Below, piece by piece: positions 17,782 through 27,800 of a stretch of 31,292 bases of DNA. Below the pieces are notes generated by a model, which was not told the DNA's origin, searched no databases, and saw only the letters and a list, made by a program, of their open reading frames with translations. Origin of the DNA: Bacteroidetes bacterium UBA2322 (lineage in GTDB: Bacteria; Bacteroidota; Bacteroidia; Chitinophagales; UBA2359); contig DDVC01000096.1 of the NCBI GenBank assembly GCA_002345145.1, forward strand, positions 1-31,292, given 5' to 3'. The first letter of the stretch is position 1. Every line of letters begins with the position of its first letter. A program made the position numbers and the translations under genes.

Positions 17782-19263
17782 TTACTCAAAAAATGGAGCT
17801 TGTTTTAGCTTTATGCGATGCTGCTTTTTTGCCACCAATAACAATTGGTTTTGCAACCACTGTTTGTGTGCAATAGGGGTTGTGTTGTCAAAAATTTGCA
17901 GACTCAATTTTTCATAAGCAGCAGCAGCAAATTTCAGATGCAGTTTATACAGTTTATCCATAGCGCCAATAGCGTTTTTAAGGTATTGCTGTTCGGCAGT
18001 TGAAATTTCGGTTCGGGACCGGAGGGTATGTTTAACCGTATCAGAAGTGAGCAGGTAAGCATCGTAGTTTTGGGTATGATAGTATGCCATTAGCAGCAAC
18101 ATTTTTATTTTAAAATAAAAAGATGTATGTTGCGGGCTAATGGCAGAAAGCAGGTAAATAGCATCGGCATAATTGGCTTGGGTAAAACAAATACAGGCAT
18201 TGGCATAAGGAATGTATTGTTCTGCAAAAGAGGGCAACAGGCGGTTTTGATTAGTTTTGACAAACTCATCAGCCCAATCTGCCCCCATTACTGTTAGCCC
18301 TACACGCACAGCAGCATCAAACAACCAAGTAGGCATGGTGTCTTTTTGTTGTTGGTGCAGTTGTATAAGTTGCTCATACAATAAAAACCATATTTGCATT
18401 TGAGTGGCGCTGAGTGGATTTACCAAGTTTAACCGGCTTAGGTAATTAGCCAAAAAAATGGTAATCATTTTAATTAAATCAGCACTAAAAACTTCCCGTT
18501 GTTCCTGAGTTAGTTGCAAAAGATGTTCAAACTCAAACCATTGAGCATCGGGCTCATTGAGGCGCATCATATAATAGGCAACAGTAAGGTGCGGCTCGGC
18601 AGGGTAGTCATCGGGATTAAAAGTTCTTAGTATCGGGACAACTTTGCTTAGGTTGAACCGAAAAGAGGTGCTGGTAGTTTGCAAACCCGACATAACCGCA
18701 CATAACTTAAAGGTATAGTACCAATAGTAATGCAGCAGTCCGTCTAATTTTTGCTGAAGGGCATGGTTACGGCGGGTTATATGTTGTTGTTTATACAAAA
18801 GATAGTCGGCAATTCGGTTATATTTAACCCTCAGTTCATAGTAATCGGTATGGGTATATTTTTGCTCATTCAGCATGGCATCAAGCGCTTTTAGTTCGCG
18901 CTCTGCGTGAGCAAGCAAGTTGCGCATGGCCAATTCTTCGGCAATAAAATACTGTTGTTCTATGGGTCGAAGCTGAAGGTCAGACTGAACCAAAAACTGC
19001 TTTGCCAGCATCCATAAGTCAGACAGCAGGTTATTGAAGTATTTATCGTTATAGGGCTTGCCTTCTCCAAAAACAGCGGAAAAAACTACCTGCGGATTCC
19101 ATGCCTCAAAATGAGGGTAATAGGGTTGTATGGCTTGCAAAAGAGCTACAACAGCCGTTTTTTTGTTGAAAAAAGGCGACCTAACCAACTCATCAAAGCG
19201 CTGCATTTCATCGGGCGAAAAAGTCTGTAACAGTGTCAGTATTTTGGGCGTACCGGCAGGCAT
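17782..19263 (-). CDS. Large conserved-type Bacteroidota protein of unknown function
   Basis: A 493-residue soluble, mostly helical protein without signal peptide or membrane helix. The N-terminus has the pattern FSPDEMQRFDELVRSPFFNKK, then YPHFEAW and YNDKYFNNLLSDLWMLAKQFL. I recognise this arrangement from uncharacterised Bacteroidota proteins of about 450-550 residues, for which no function is known to me. The later part (about 330-470) has paired helices that could be TPR-like, for example ICFTQANYADAIYLLSAI. It is divergent from the dehydrogenase gene at 19451. Coding is nearly certain; function is not assigned. Confidence 0.8.
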   Translation of the reverse strand: MPAGTPKILTLLQTFSPDEMQRFDELVRSPFFNKKTAVVALLQAIQPYYPHFEAWNPQVVFSAVFGEGKPYNDKYFNNLLSDLWMLAKQFLVQSDLQLRPIEQQYFIAEELAMRNLLAHAERELKALDAMLNEQKYTHTDYYELRVKYNRIADYLLYKQQHITRRNHALQQKLDGLLHYYWYYTFKLCAVMSGLQTTSTSFRFNLSKVVPILRTFNPDDYPAEPHLTVAYYMMRLNEPDAQWFEFEHLLQLTQEQREVFSADLIKMITIFLANYLSRLNLVNPLSATQMQIWFLLYEQLIQLHQQQKDTMPTWLFDAAVRVGLTVMGADWADEFVKTNQNRLLPSFAEQYIPYANACICFTQANYADAIYLLSAISPQHTSFYFKIKMLLLMAYYHTQNYDAYLLTSDTVKHTLRSRTEISTAEQQYLKNAIGAMDKLYKLHLKFAAAAYEKLSLQIFDNTTPIAHKQWLQNQLLLVAKKQHRIKLKQAPFFE

Positions 19264-19450
19264 GATTTTTTTTGCGCTAAGATAGGGGTTAAACTCTTTA
19301 AAAAAACTTAAAAAAGCTCCACAAATTGTGCCATATTTGCACTTTGTTTAAACAACGATAACCAATTTATGCGTCTTATGTTACCACCGTTAAGCGCACA
19401 AAATTCTGTTTACCGGTGTTATATACCTTTATCAGCCATAACTTTACCCT

Positions 19451-20272
19451 ATGTATCGTATTACTGCTCAGTTTCCGTATAAAAGAGCCTTTATTACCGG
19501 CGCTGCTTCCGGTTTAGGAAGAGCTTTGTGCTATGAATTGGCTAAAGACCGATGGACAATAGGCATCTGCGATATTGACCCAAACGGACTGCAACAAACC
19601 GCCGATACCATAGAACAATTAGGCGGAAAACCCATTATCTTTGACTTAGATGTAGCCGATGCGCCCGATTATGAATTAGTGGCAAAAGAGTTTTTACAAA
19701 AAACAGGTGGTATTGATTTGTTAGTAAACAATGCAGGTATAGCCGGATACTCAGGTAATATGGAAGACTGCCCTATTACCGACTGGCAATGGATTGTAAA
19801 CATCAATTTGATGGGTGTAGTGCATGGCTGTCATTATTTTATTCCAACAATGAAACAACAAGGGTTTGGTTATATACTAAACATAGCCAGCGCCGCCGGA
19901 TTTGCCAATGCGCCCAATATGTCGGGATATAATGTAACAAAAGCGGGGGTAATTTCGCTTTCCGAAACGCTTTTTAATGAGTTAAAACCCTTTGGTATTG
20001 ATGTTTCGGTAACAATGACCACTTTTTTCCAAACCAATATCATGCAGCACAGTAAAGGACACCCCGACCGGATTAAACGTGGGCATCAGCTAATAAAAGA
20101 ATCAAACATAAAGGCTAAAACTATGGCTCAATTGATGTTAAAAGCCTGTGGCAACAAACAATTTGCGCAAATTTATCCTTTCCAATCCCGATTTTTGTTT
20201 AATCTCAAACGGTTCACACCCGGTCTTTTCCGGTGGCTGGTGGGTAAAGTTGCAGGCAGAGTACTCGACTAA
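19451..20272 (+). CDS. Short-chain dehydrogenase/reductase
   Basis: A 273-residue classical SDR that oxidises or reduces an alcohol/carbonyl with NAD(P). The nucleotide loop TGAASGLG is at residues 16-23, NNAG at 93-96, and the catalytic set is N118, S147, Y160 and K164 (YNVTK). D41 at the end of the second strand (GICDID) suggests NAD rather than NADP preference. The C-terminal extension (about 235-273) is basic and hydrophobic (FNLKRFTPGLFRWLVGK) and may associate with a membrane. Substrate unknown. A small TPR gene with its own promoter follows 66 bases downstream. Confidence 0.9.
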   Translation: MYRITAQFPYKRAFITGAASGLGRALCYELAKDRWTIGICDIDPNGLQQTADTIEQLGGKPIIFDLDVADAPDYELVAKEFLQKTGGIDLLVNNAGIAGYSGNMEDCPITDWQWIVNINLMGVVHGCHYFIPTMKQQGFGYILNIASAAGFANAPNMSGYNVTKAGVISLSETLFNELKPFGIDVSVTMTTFFQTNIMQHSKGHPDRIKRGHQLIKESNIKAKTMAQLMLKACGNKQFAQIYPFQSRFLFNLKRFTPGLFRWLVGKVAGRVLD

Positions 20273-20275
20273 TGA

Positions 20276-20304
20276 TTGTTATTACTTTCTGCTGCTTATT
20301 TTTG
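20276..20304 (+). promoter_or_regulatory. Bacteroidota-type promoter of the small TPR gene
   Basis: TATTTTTG at 20297-20304 matches TAnnTTTG, with a TTG at 20276-20278 18 bases upstream. Transcription would start near 20310, about 29 bases before the ATG at 20339. The -33 triplet lies just after the dehydrogenase stop codon. Confidence 0.6.
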
Positions 20305-20338
20305 CGCTCTCTTAACCAAACCTTGTAACCCCTCATAA

Positions 20339-20671
20339 ATGAGTTTATCCCGTAAAGAACAAATTGAAGCGTTCTTAAAAGAAACCCCACACGACCCGTT
20401 TTTGCATTATGCCCTTGCATTGGAATACCTTAAATGCGGCGATGATGCACAAGCCTTGGCTCTGTTTACCCAATTAACCAAAGAAAGCCCCAACTACGTG
20501 GGCACTTACTACCATTTGGGCAAATTGCAGGAAAAACTCCAAATGCAGGGCAATGCGCTTACCACCTATAAAACCGGCATGGATATAGCCCGAAAACTAA
20601 ACGACAACCACTCCTACTCCGAACTTTTGAGCGCCTACAATACACTGCACGACGAGTTGAGCGATTGGTAA
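20339..20671 (+). CDS. Small TPR protein
   Basis: A 110-residue cytoplasmic protein with about two tetratricopeptide repeats: FLHYALALEYLKCGDDAQALALFTQL and YVGTYYHLGKLQEKLQMQGNALTTY, each shown here as one helix pair. The leading SLSRKEQIEAFLKETPHDPF pattern is common in small Bacteroidota TPR proteins of this size. It probably mediates protein-protein contacts; no partner is evident. It has its own promoter and ends 20 bases from the convergent NamZ-type gene. Confidence 0.82.
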   Translation: MSLSRKEQIEAFLKETPHDPFLHYALALEYLKCGDDAQALALFTQLTKESPNYVGTYYHLGKLQEKLQMQGNALTTYKTGMDIARKLNDNHSYSELLSAYNTLHDELSDW

Positions 20672-20691
20672 GTAGGGGTAAAAACACCACG

Positions 20692-21981
20692 TTACTTAAA
20701 ATCGGGATAGAGCAGGTATTGCCTTCGTTTGGCTTTATATTGGTCTAATCCCCATTGCCAGGTTGCTCTTATATCCTCTTCTGTAAGTCCGTCTTTTATT
20801 TGCTGTTGTAATACATCATTGCCTGCAAGTTTATTAAAAAAGGCGTTAAAGAATTGGTCTTTGACAGAATAAGTCTGGTAAAAATTAATCAACCATTGCA
20901 GGTTAATACGCCGCATACTGCGAAGGCTGTCTATGGGAAAATCGGATAAATCAATGCCATAGCAGGTTTCGTTCATAAAGACCGGAGAAGCAGCACCAGG
21001 CTTGGAAACCGGGGTAAAAGCAAAACTGTAAGCCAAAGACTTGGGGCTGCCCACAAGCTGAAATTGTTTATCAGTGCCACGCCCTACACTAACTGCCGCC
21101 CCCTCAAAAAAGCAAAGCGAGGGGTAGAGGTAAATGGCGCGTGGGTTGGGTAAATTGGGCGAAGGTTTTATAGGAAGCTCATAAAAAGATTGGTGAGTAT
21201 AATTTTGGCAGGGCACTACGGTAAGATTGCATCGCTCGCCATTTGCTAACCAGCCTTCGCCGTTTATCATAAGGGCAAGCTCACCCACTGTAAGCCCATG
21301 CACAATCGGTATGGGGTGCATACCTACAAAAGACTGATAGGCGGGTTCTAAAATAGGTCCGTCTATGTAAAATCCGTTGGGGTTAGGGCGGTCGAGTACT
21401 ACAAATTCCTTATTTTGTTCAGCACAAGCTTCCATTACATAGTGCATGGTTGAAATGTAGGTATAAAACCTTGCTCCTACATCTTGTATATCGAAAACCA
21501 CCAGGTCAACATCTTTTAAATCATCGGGAAGCGGTTTTTTGTTTTTACCATACAAAGAGATAACCGGCAAACCGGTATTTACATCGCGGCTGTTTTTAAT
21601 AGTAGCACCTGCATCGGCATCACCCCTAAAACCATGTTCGGGCGCAAAAACCTTCACTACTCGAATGTTTTGTTGTAGTAAAAAATCGGTTAAATGTATT
21701 TTGCCCACCATGCTGGTTTGGTTTACCACCAGAGCAATGCGTTTGTTTGTGAGCAAATTAGCATAACTCTTCCAGTTTTCGGCAGCCGGAATCGGGTAGC
21801 CTACCGGGGTTGTTAAGAGTGGGTTGTTTGTAGATGTAGGCAAAACAGATGATTCATTGTCTTTTTCACTATGCAAAGAATCCTGTGCATGAATTTGTGC
21901 CGTAACATAAAAAGTAAGACCGGCTATTTGTAGCAGTAAAAGAAAAAAAGAAATTAGTAGCAGGGTGTGAGTATAACGCAT
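20692..21981 (-). CDS. NamZ-type exo-beta-N-acetylmuramidase (DUF1343, GH171)
   Basis: A secreted 429-residue protein of the family once called DUF1343. Its Bacillus member NamZ removes terminal N-acetylmuramic acid from peptidoglycan fragments. Family blocks seen in order: LVVNQTSMVG, FAPEHGFRGDADAG, SLYGKNKKP, VVFDIQDVGARFYTYISTM, LDRPNPNGF, PIVHGLTVGELA and GRGTDKQFQLVGSP. The signal peptide begins MRYTHTLLLISFFLLLLQ and ends near VTAQ. An ATG at 21999 is also in frame, but a perfect -7 element sits only one base upstream of it, so the transcript would start at or inside that codon; the ATG at 21981 is therefore the start. Confidence 0.91.
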   Translation of the reverse strand: MRYTHTLLLISFFLLLLQIAGLTFYVTAQIHAQDSLHSEKDNESSVLPTSTNNPLLTTPVGYPIPAAENWKSYANLLTNKRIALVVNQTSMVGKIHLTDFLLQQNIRVVKVFAPEHGFRGDADAGATIKNSRDVNTGLPVISLYGKNKKPLPDDLKDVDLVVFDIQDVGARFYTYISTMHYVMEACAEQNKEFVVLDRPNPNGFYIDGPILEPAYQSFVGMHPIPIVHGLTVGELALMINGEGWLANGERCNLTVVPCQNYTHQSFYELPIKPSPNLPNPRAIYLYPSLCFFEGAAVSVGRGTDKQFQLVGSPKSLAYSFAFTPVSKPGAASPVFMNETCYGIDLSDFPIDSLRSMRRINLQWLINFYQTYSVKDQFFNAFFNKLAGNDVLQQQIKDGLTEEDIRATWQWGLDQYKAKRRQYLLYPDFK

Positions 21982-22000
21982 GGTTAAAAAAGTTAGCATG

Positions 22001-22030
22001 CAAAGATAGGTATTTTAAGGTTCTGTTCAA
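22001..22030 (-). promoter_or_regulatory. Bacteroidota-type promoter of the NamZ-type gene
   Basis: On the minus strand TTG (22030 to 22028), 19 bases, then TATCTTTG (22008 to 22001) gives a full match to the Bacteroidota promoter. Expected transcription start is near 21996, so translation must start at 21981 rather than 21999. Confidence 0.75.
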
Positions 22031-22134
22031 GTTATTCAGCAGGGTATATTATGTTTGGATAAGAAAACTTGCTTATTTTGCTTACAAAAAAGTATAAGTA
22101 CAACTCAAACAACCTAACTTGCCGGTTAAAGCCA

Positions 22135-22142
22135 TATATTTG
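22135..22142 (+). promoter_or_regulatory. Putative -7 element for the LolC/E-type permease gene
   Basis: TATATTTG matches TAnnTTTG 31 bases before the ATG at 22174. No TTG sits at the standard distance. It supports a start at 22174 rather than the longer frame from 22069, which would begin upstream of the promoter. Confidence 0.45.
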
Positions 22143-22173
22143 CGCTCCGGCTGCCTGTATCAGCTTAGAACAC

Positions 22174-23397
22174 ATGAATATAGCTTGGTTTATTACCCGC
22201 CGCATTGCCTTTGCAAAATCGCGCTCATTTTCGGGCTTTATTATCGGTATTGCTATAACGGCGGTTGCCTTGTCGGTGGCGGTAATGATTATTACCACAG
22301 CCACGGTAAACGGTTTTCAAAACGAAATCAGTCGCAAAATCTTTGGTTTTTGGGGGCATATTCATATGAGCAAGTTTACCATGAATATGTCTTATGACGA
22401 CCAAGTGCCTACCACCATACACCAAGCCTTTTACCCCGCCCTTGATACCGTGCCCGGCATTAAACATATACAGGTTTACGCCCAAAAACCCGGCATCATT
22501 AAAACCGATAGCGAAATAGAAGGCATAGTGTTAAAAGGCGTTGCTACCGATTTTGACTGGTCTTTTTTTAGAGAGTACATGGTGGAGGGCAATGTTTTAA
22601 CCCTTTCCGATACGGCAAAATCAAACAGTATTATCCTATCACAAACCACTGCCAAACGGCTTAGGCTTTCAACCGGCGATGGGTTGGCAATCTATTTTGT
22701 ACAAAATCCACCATTGGTTCGTAAATTCACCATTTCGGGCATCTATAAAACCGGCTTAGAGGAGTACGACGAAAAATACGCCCTCATTGACATAAAACAT
22801 ATCCAGAAACTCAATGGGTGGGAAGATGACCAGGTAGGTGGTTTTGAGGTTTTTTTAGACCGAATGGAAGATTTGCCCTATTTTAGCAACCTCGTTTACT
22901 ATGAAATTGCAGGTCAAGACCTTCAATCGCTTAATATACGAGAAATTAACCCCAACATATTTGAGTGGTTAGAACTGCAAGATATGAACGAGCAGGTTAT
23001 TTTGGGGCTTATGCTACTGGTTGCCATCATTAACATGATTACCGCCTTGCTCATTTTAATTTTGGAACGAACCAACATGATTGGTATTCTGAAAGCATTA
23101 GGCGCTTCTGACTGGACTGTGCGCAAAATTTTCTTGTTTAATGCAGCCTATATTGTGGGGTGGGGCTTGTTAACCGGCAACTTGCTGGGGTTGGGTATTT
23201 GTTTTTTGCAACTCAAATTTGGGTTCATTACCTTGCCCGAAGAATCATACTACCTAAGTGTAGCGCCTATTGATATTAACTGGATTACCGTTTTTACCAT
23301 TAATGCAGGTACTATGGTTATTTGTTTATTTGCCCTAATCTTACCCTCGTATTTGGCTACCACTATTAATCCCATTAAGGCAATTCGATTTAAATAA
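22174..23397 (+). CDS. FtsX-like ABC transporter permease (LolC/LolE type)
   Basis: A 407-residue inner-membrane permease. The layout is that of LolC/LolE: one transmembrane helix at about 22-45 (FIIGIAITAVALSVAVMIITT), a large periplasmic domain, then three helices at about 270-400 holding the FtsX domain, with the coupling segment ERTNMIGILKALGASDWTVRKIF and the end NPIKAIRFK. LolCDE moves lipoproteins from the inner membrane to the LolA carrier. The ATPase partner LolD is not in the window. The chosen ATG gives MNIAWFITRRIAFAKS, the usual N-terminus of this family, and lies 31 bases past a -7 element. Confidence 0.9.
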   Translation: MNIAWFITRRIAFAKSRSFSGFIIGIAITAVALSVAVMIITTATVNGFQNEISRKIFGFWGHIHMSKFTMNMSYDDQVPTTIHQAFYPALDTVPGIKHIQVYAQKPGIIKTDSEIEGIVLKGVATDFDWSFFREYMVEGNVLTLSDTAKSNSIILSQTTAKRLRLSTGDGLAIYFVQNPPLVRKFTISGIYKTGLEEYDEKYALIDIKHIQKLNGWEDDQVGGFEVFLDRMEDLPYFSNLVYYEIAGQDLQSLNIREINPNIFEWLELQDMNEQVILGLMLLVAIINMITALLILILERTNMIGILKALGASDWTVRKIFLFNAAYIVGWGLLTGNLLGLGICFLQLKFGFITLPEESYYLSVAPIDINWITVFTINAGTMVICLFALILPSYLATTINPIKAIRFK

Positions 23398-23607
23398 AGA
23401 TAGACGTTTTTCCGGCAGTTCCATTTAACCCAAGTTCTGCTCAATAGTTAGTTTGCACCAACACCTACCCCAATCCGCAATCAGGTTAGGAAGAAAATTG
23501 TTACCAAACGTTAAATCTTCAACCTTTACCATTTAAACAGGTTTCCTTATCCGTGTTTGTTGTTTAAACATTTACCTGCTTTGCCGCACCATAAAGCACC
23601 ATTGCGC
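23398..23607. other. Spacer before the efflux operon
   Basis: 210 bases between the permease stop and the membrane-fusion gene. No terminator hairpin and no strict TAnnTTTG element was found, so whether the efflux operon has its own promoter here is open. The longest upstream extension of the next gene enters this spacer but has no coding character. Confidence 0.4.
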
Positions 23608-24687
23608 ATGAAAAAAAAAGCTACCCTCCACACTACCTTAGCATTGATTGGTTTGATTTTACTTGGCACAAGTTGTCATAAATCTGATGCGCCTGCCGCA
23701 GCGCCTCCTACAGGTGCGCAAAAAGGCGGCGCTCCGATGCTTAGCGCAACCGGTTTTGTGGTAAAACCCATAACAAAAAACAATAAAATTGTATCATCGG
23801 GCAGATTGGCAGCAAATGAATTAGTAAGTATTCAGCCCGAAATAAATGGTAAAATAACCGAAATCCTGTTTTCGGAAGGAGCAACCTTGAGCAAAGGCGC
23901 GCTGCTCATAAAACTGAGTGATACCGACTTGCAAGCGCAAATGTTAAAGGTAAACACCCAACGTCAGTTAGCCGTAACAACCGAACAGCGCCAAAAAAAA
24001 CTGCTCGATATAAACGGTATCAGCCGTCAGGAATATGACCTCACCACCACCCAAATTAAAGGGTTTGATGCCGACTTGGAAATACTAAAAGCCCAATTAG
24101 AAAAAACCGAAATCAGAGCGCCTTTTTCGGGTGTAATGGGGCTGCGCAATGTTAGCTTAGGCGCTGTTGTTTCGCCGGCTACGGTTATCAGTACTTTGCA
24201 GCAGGTAAACCCACTCAAATTAGAGTTTTCGGTTCCCGAAAAATACCTGCCACAGCTTAAAGTGGGACAAAAAATACGGTGTTCATTTGCCGGCTTATCC
24301 GATACTTTAATTGGTTCTATTTACGTAATAAACCCCACCATAGATGCCGTTACCGGTACTATATTAGCAAAAGCCAAAATAGACAACCCTAAAAATAAAC
24401 TCTCGCCCGGTCAGTTTGCCAATGTGGAGGTGGTGCTCAACAGCAACCCCACAGCTATGGTTATACCCCCCCAAAGCGTAATACCCGGCACCCGATTTAA
24501 ACAGGTTGCCGTTTACAAAAACGGAGAGGTATTGATGAAACAGGTAATCACCGGCGATAGAACCGAATCGGAAGTAGAAATTCTGCAAGGACTGGCTTTT
24601 GGCGATACTATACTCACCACCGGCATTATGCAAGCCCGCGATAAAGCTAAGGTAAAACTTAGTGGCATTGTAAATGGTAGTGAATAG
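23608..24687 (+). CDS. RND efflux membrane-fusion (adaptor) lipoprotein
   Basis: A 359-residue HlyD/AcrA-type adaptor that links the inner-membrane pump to the outer-membrane channel. The signal peptide ends in a lipobox, LLGTSC, giving a lipid-anchored cysteine near residue 24. Then come the biotinyl-lipoyl half (VSIQPEINGKITEILFSEGA), an alpha-hairpin (about 100-150), the second lipoyl half (EIRAPFSGVMGLRNVSLGAVV), a beta-barrel and the membrane-proximal domain (VIPPQSVIPG). The ATG at 23608 is followed by a run of nine A. The stop codon lies inside a TGAATAG heptamer repeat. First gene of the efflux operon. Confidence 0.93.
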   Translation: MKKKATLHTTLALIGLILLGTSCHKSDAPAAAPPTGAQKGGAPMLSATGFVVKPITKNNKIVSSGRLAANELVSIQPEINGKITEILFSEGATLSKGALLIKLSDTDLQAQMLKVNTQRQLAVTTEQRQKKLLDINGISRQEYDLTTTQIKGFDADLEILKAQLEKTEIRAPFSGVMGLRNVSLGAVVSPATVISTLQQVNPLKLEFSVPEKYLPQLKVGQKIRCSFAGLSDTLIGSIYVINPTIDAVTGTILAKAKIDNPKNKLSPGQFANVEVVLNSNPTAMVIPPQSVIPGTRFKQVAVYKNGEVLMKQVITGDRTESEVEILQGLAFGDTILTTGIMQARDKAKVKLSGIVNGSE

Positions 24688-24847
24688 TGAATAGTAGCGG
24701 TTAGTTTTGTAGTAAATGGTACATGGTAGTGAGTAGTCGGTATTTAAGAAATAACCCCCACTAATAACTAACCACTAACCACTAACCACTAATAACTATC
24801 GGAATAGTAGTCATAACTCATAATTTTTCACTCTTCACTCTTCACTA
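24674..24847. repeat. Heptamer repeat cluster between the adaptor and pump genes
   Basis: Several seven-base tandem repeats fill this spacer. TGAATAG occurs twice at 24681-24694, the first copy containing the adaptor stop codon. ATGGTAGTGA occurs at 24674-24683 and 24723-24732. ACTAACC/ACTAATA occurs five times at 24760-24794. TTCACTC occurs three times at 24827-24847, the last copy ending one base before the pump ATG at 24849. GGTTAGT at 24699-24705 can pair with the ACTAACC copies. No Shine-Dalgarno-like sequence is seen before the pump gene. Confidence 0.85.
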
Positions 24848-24848
24848 A

Positions 24849-27800
24849 ATGAGCCTTCCCAGTATATCCTTAAATCGTCCGGTGCTTGCCATTGTGCTAA
24901 ACATCATGATTGTGTTGTTTGGAGCGCTGGGATACAATTATTTAGGTGTGCGCGATTTTCCGGCAATAGACCCGCCAAACGTAAACGTGCGCACCAATTA
25001 CTCCGGCGCAAATGCCGAAATCATAGAATCACAAATAACCGAGCCGCTCGAAAAAGCCATTAATGGCGTACCGGGCATCAAAAACATCACCTCTTCCAGC
25101 AGCCAGGGTATTAGCACCATTACCGTAGAGTTTGAGTTGGGCTACAACATGGAAGAGGCCGCCAACGATGTGCGCGATAAGGTTTCACAAGCCATACGCC
25201 AGCTTCCGCCCGATTTAGATGCGCCGCCGGTGGTATCAAAAGCCGATGCTAACTCTGATGCCATCATATCCATGACCGTGCGCAGTAATACCCTAAACCA
25301 GTTGCAGGTTACAGACTATGCCTCTAACGTATTGTTAGAAAAACTCCAAACCATACCGGGCGTTAGTTCTATCCAAATTTGGGGCGAAAAACGCTATGCC
25401 ATGCGCATTTGGTTAGACCCAATTAAACTAACTGCCTATGGGCTAACCGTTAGGGAGGTGGTAAATGCCCTAAACAGAGAAAATGTAGAACTGCCATCGG
25501 GTAAACTTGCCGGTAATTTTACCGATTTATCGGTGCGAACCTTTGGTAAACTTGCCTCCGAAGATGACTTTAATAACCTCATCATTGCCAACCAAAACAA
25601 TACCCCCATTAAACTGCGCGATGTAGCCACAGCAGTACTGGGTCCTGAAAACGAAGAAACCGTACTTAAAGAATCGGGCGTTCCTATGATAGCTCTTGCC
25701 TTAGTGCCGCAGCCCGGCTCTAACTATGTAGCCATTGCCGATGAGTTTTATAAACGATACGAACAGCTCAAACAAGAACTACCCGATGATTTTGAGCTGA
25801 ATATAGCCTTAGATAATACCAAGTTCATAAAAAGCTCCATATTTGAAGTACAGGAAACCCTTGCCATAGCCTTTGGGTTGGTAATCCTTATCATATTTTT
25901 GTTTTTCAGAGAGTGGCTCATTGCCATTAGGCCGCTCATTGATATTCCGGTTTCGCTCATCGGGGCGTTTTTTATTATGTACCTTTTCGGTTTTACCATC
26001 AATATCCTCACCCTGCTTGCCATAGTACTTGCTACCGGTTTAGTGGTAGATGACGGCATTGTGGTAACTGAAAACATCTACAAAAAATTGGAACGGGGTA
26101 TGCCCAAAATGCGAGCAGCCCGCGAAGGCAGCGAGGAAATATATTTTGTGGTCATTGCTACTTCTATTACGCTGGCGGTAGTGTTTTTGCCTATCATATT
26201 TTTACAAGGTTTTGTGGGCAGACTTTTTAGAGAGTTTGGATTGGTACTGGCCGGATCAGTGATGATTTCGGCATTTGTATCGCTATCGCTTACGCCGGTT
26301 TTAAATGTTTTGCTTACCAAAAAGAAACCCGTACACTCTTGGTTTTACAAATTTACCGAACCTTTTTTTGTGTGGCTCGAAAAAGGATATCGGGCTGTTT
26401 TGCACTTGTTTATGCGCATTCGGTTGGTATCGGTTGTCATCATTTTAGCCTGTTTTGGAGGCATTTATTACCTGTTTACCACCATACCGTCTGAACTTGC
26501 TCCTATGGAAGACCGCAGCCAGTTCAGGTTATCGGTTACTGCGCCCGAAGGCACCGCATTTGATGCTATGGACGAATACATGGGGCAGATAGCTCAACTA
26601 ATTATTGACTCAGTACCCGAAAAAACAGTATTGCTAACCGTTACGGCTCCTACTTTTGCCGGCAGCGGGTCGGTAAATTCAGGCTTTGCCCGAATTGCCC
26701 TTTCCGAGCCCGACCAGCGCACCCGAAGCCAAATGGACATTGCAAATGCAGTAAATAAAAACGCTTCCCGATTAACGCAGGGCAGGGTGTTTGCCATTCA
26801 AGAGCAAACCATCTCTACTAACAGGAGGGGCGGATTGCCGGTGGCTTTTGTGCTGCAAAACATCAATTTTGACAAGCTCAAATCGGTTTTACCTGCCTTT
26901 TTGGAGGAAGCCGCTAAAAGTCCGGTTTTCCAAATGGTAGATGTGGACTTGAAATTTAATAAACCCGAATTGAACGTGCTGATTGACCGCCAAAAAGCAG
27001 CCGATTTGGGTGTAAGTGTTGCCGATGTTTCCGAAACACTTCAAATGGCTTTTAGCAACCGGCGCATCGGGTTTTTTAATATGAATGGCAAACAGTATCA
27101 AGTGCTGGGGCAGTGGGAGCGTCCTTACAGAGATGACCCATCTGACCTCAAAAACATTTATGTAAGAACTTCACGCGGCAATCTTATCAGCATAGATAAT
27201 GTGGTAAGCATAGAAGAGCAAACCAGCCCGCCCACTATTTACCACTTTAACCGATATAAATCGGCTACGGTATCGGCAGGTTTAGCGCAGGGTAAAACCA
27301 TTGGTGATGGCATTGCCGAAATGCAGCGCATAGCCGATAAGGTTTTAGACAATTCTTTTACCACCGCCCTCACCGGCTCCTCGCGCGATTATGCTGAGAG
27401 CGCTTCAAATACCGGTTTTGCCTTTATACTGGCTTTGGTGCTTATATTTCTTATTCTTGCCGCACAGTTTGAGAGTTTTATAGACCCTGTCATTATCATG
27501 CTTACCGTTCCTATGGCTATTGTTGGGGCATTATTATCCTTACACCTACTTGGGCAAACGATAAACATTTTTAGCCAAATAGGCATGATTATGCTTATAG
27601 GATTGGTAACCAAAAACGGTATCCTCATAGTAGAATTTGCCAACGTACTCATGAAAAAAGGTACAAGTAAAGTGGAAGCAGCCATAGAAGGAGCCGTTAT
27701 GCGCCTTAGACCTATATTAATGACCAGCCTTGCTACCGCATTAGGCGCTCTGCCCATAGCTATGTCGCTGGGGGCTGCTTCTACCAGCCGTATGCCCTTA

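Noticed and set aside
23611..23619. Run of nine A just after the adaptor start codon as a phase-variation switch
   Set aside because: AAA-AAA-AAA lysine codons are normal at the start of a lipoprotein signal peptide, and there is no sign of variation in a single sequence.
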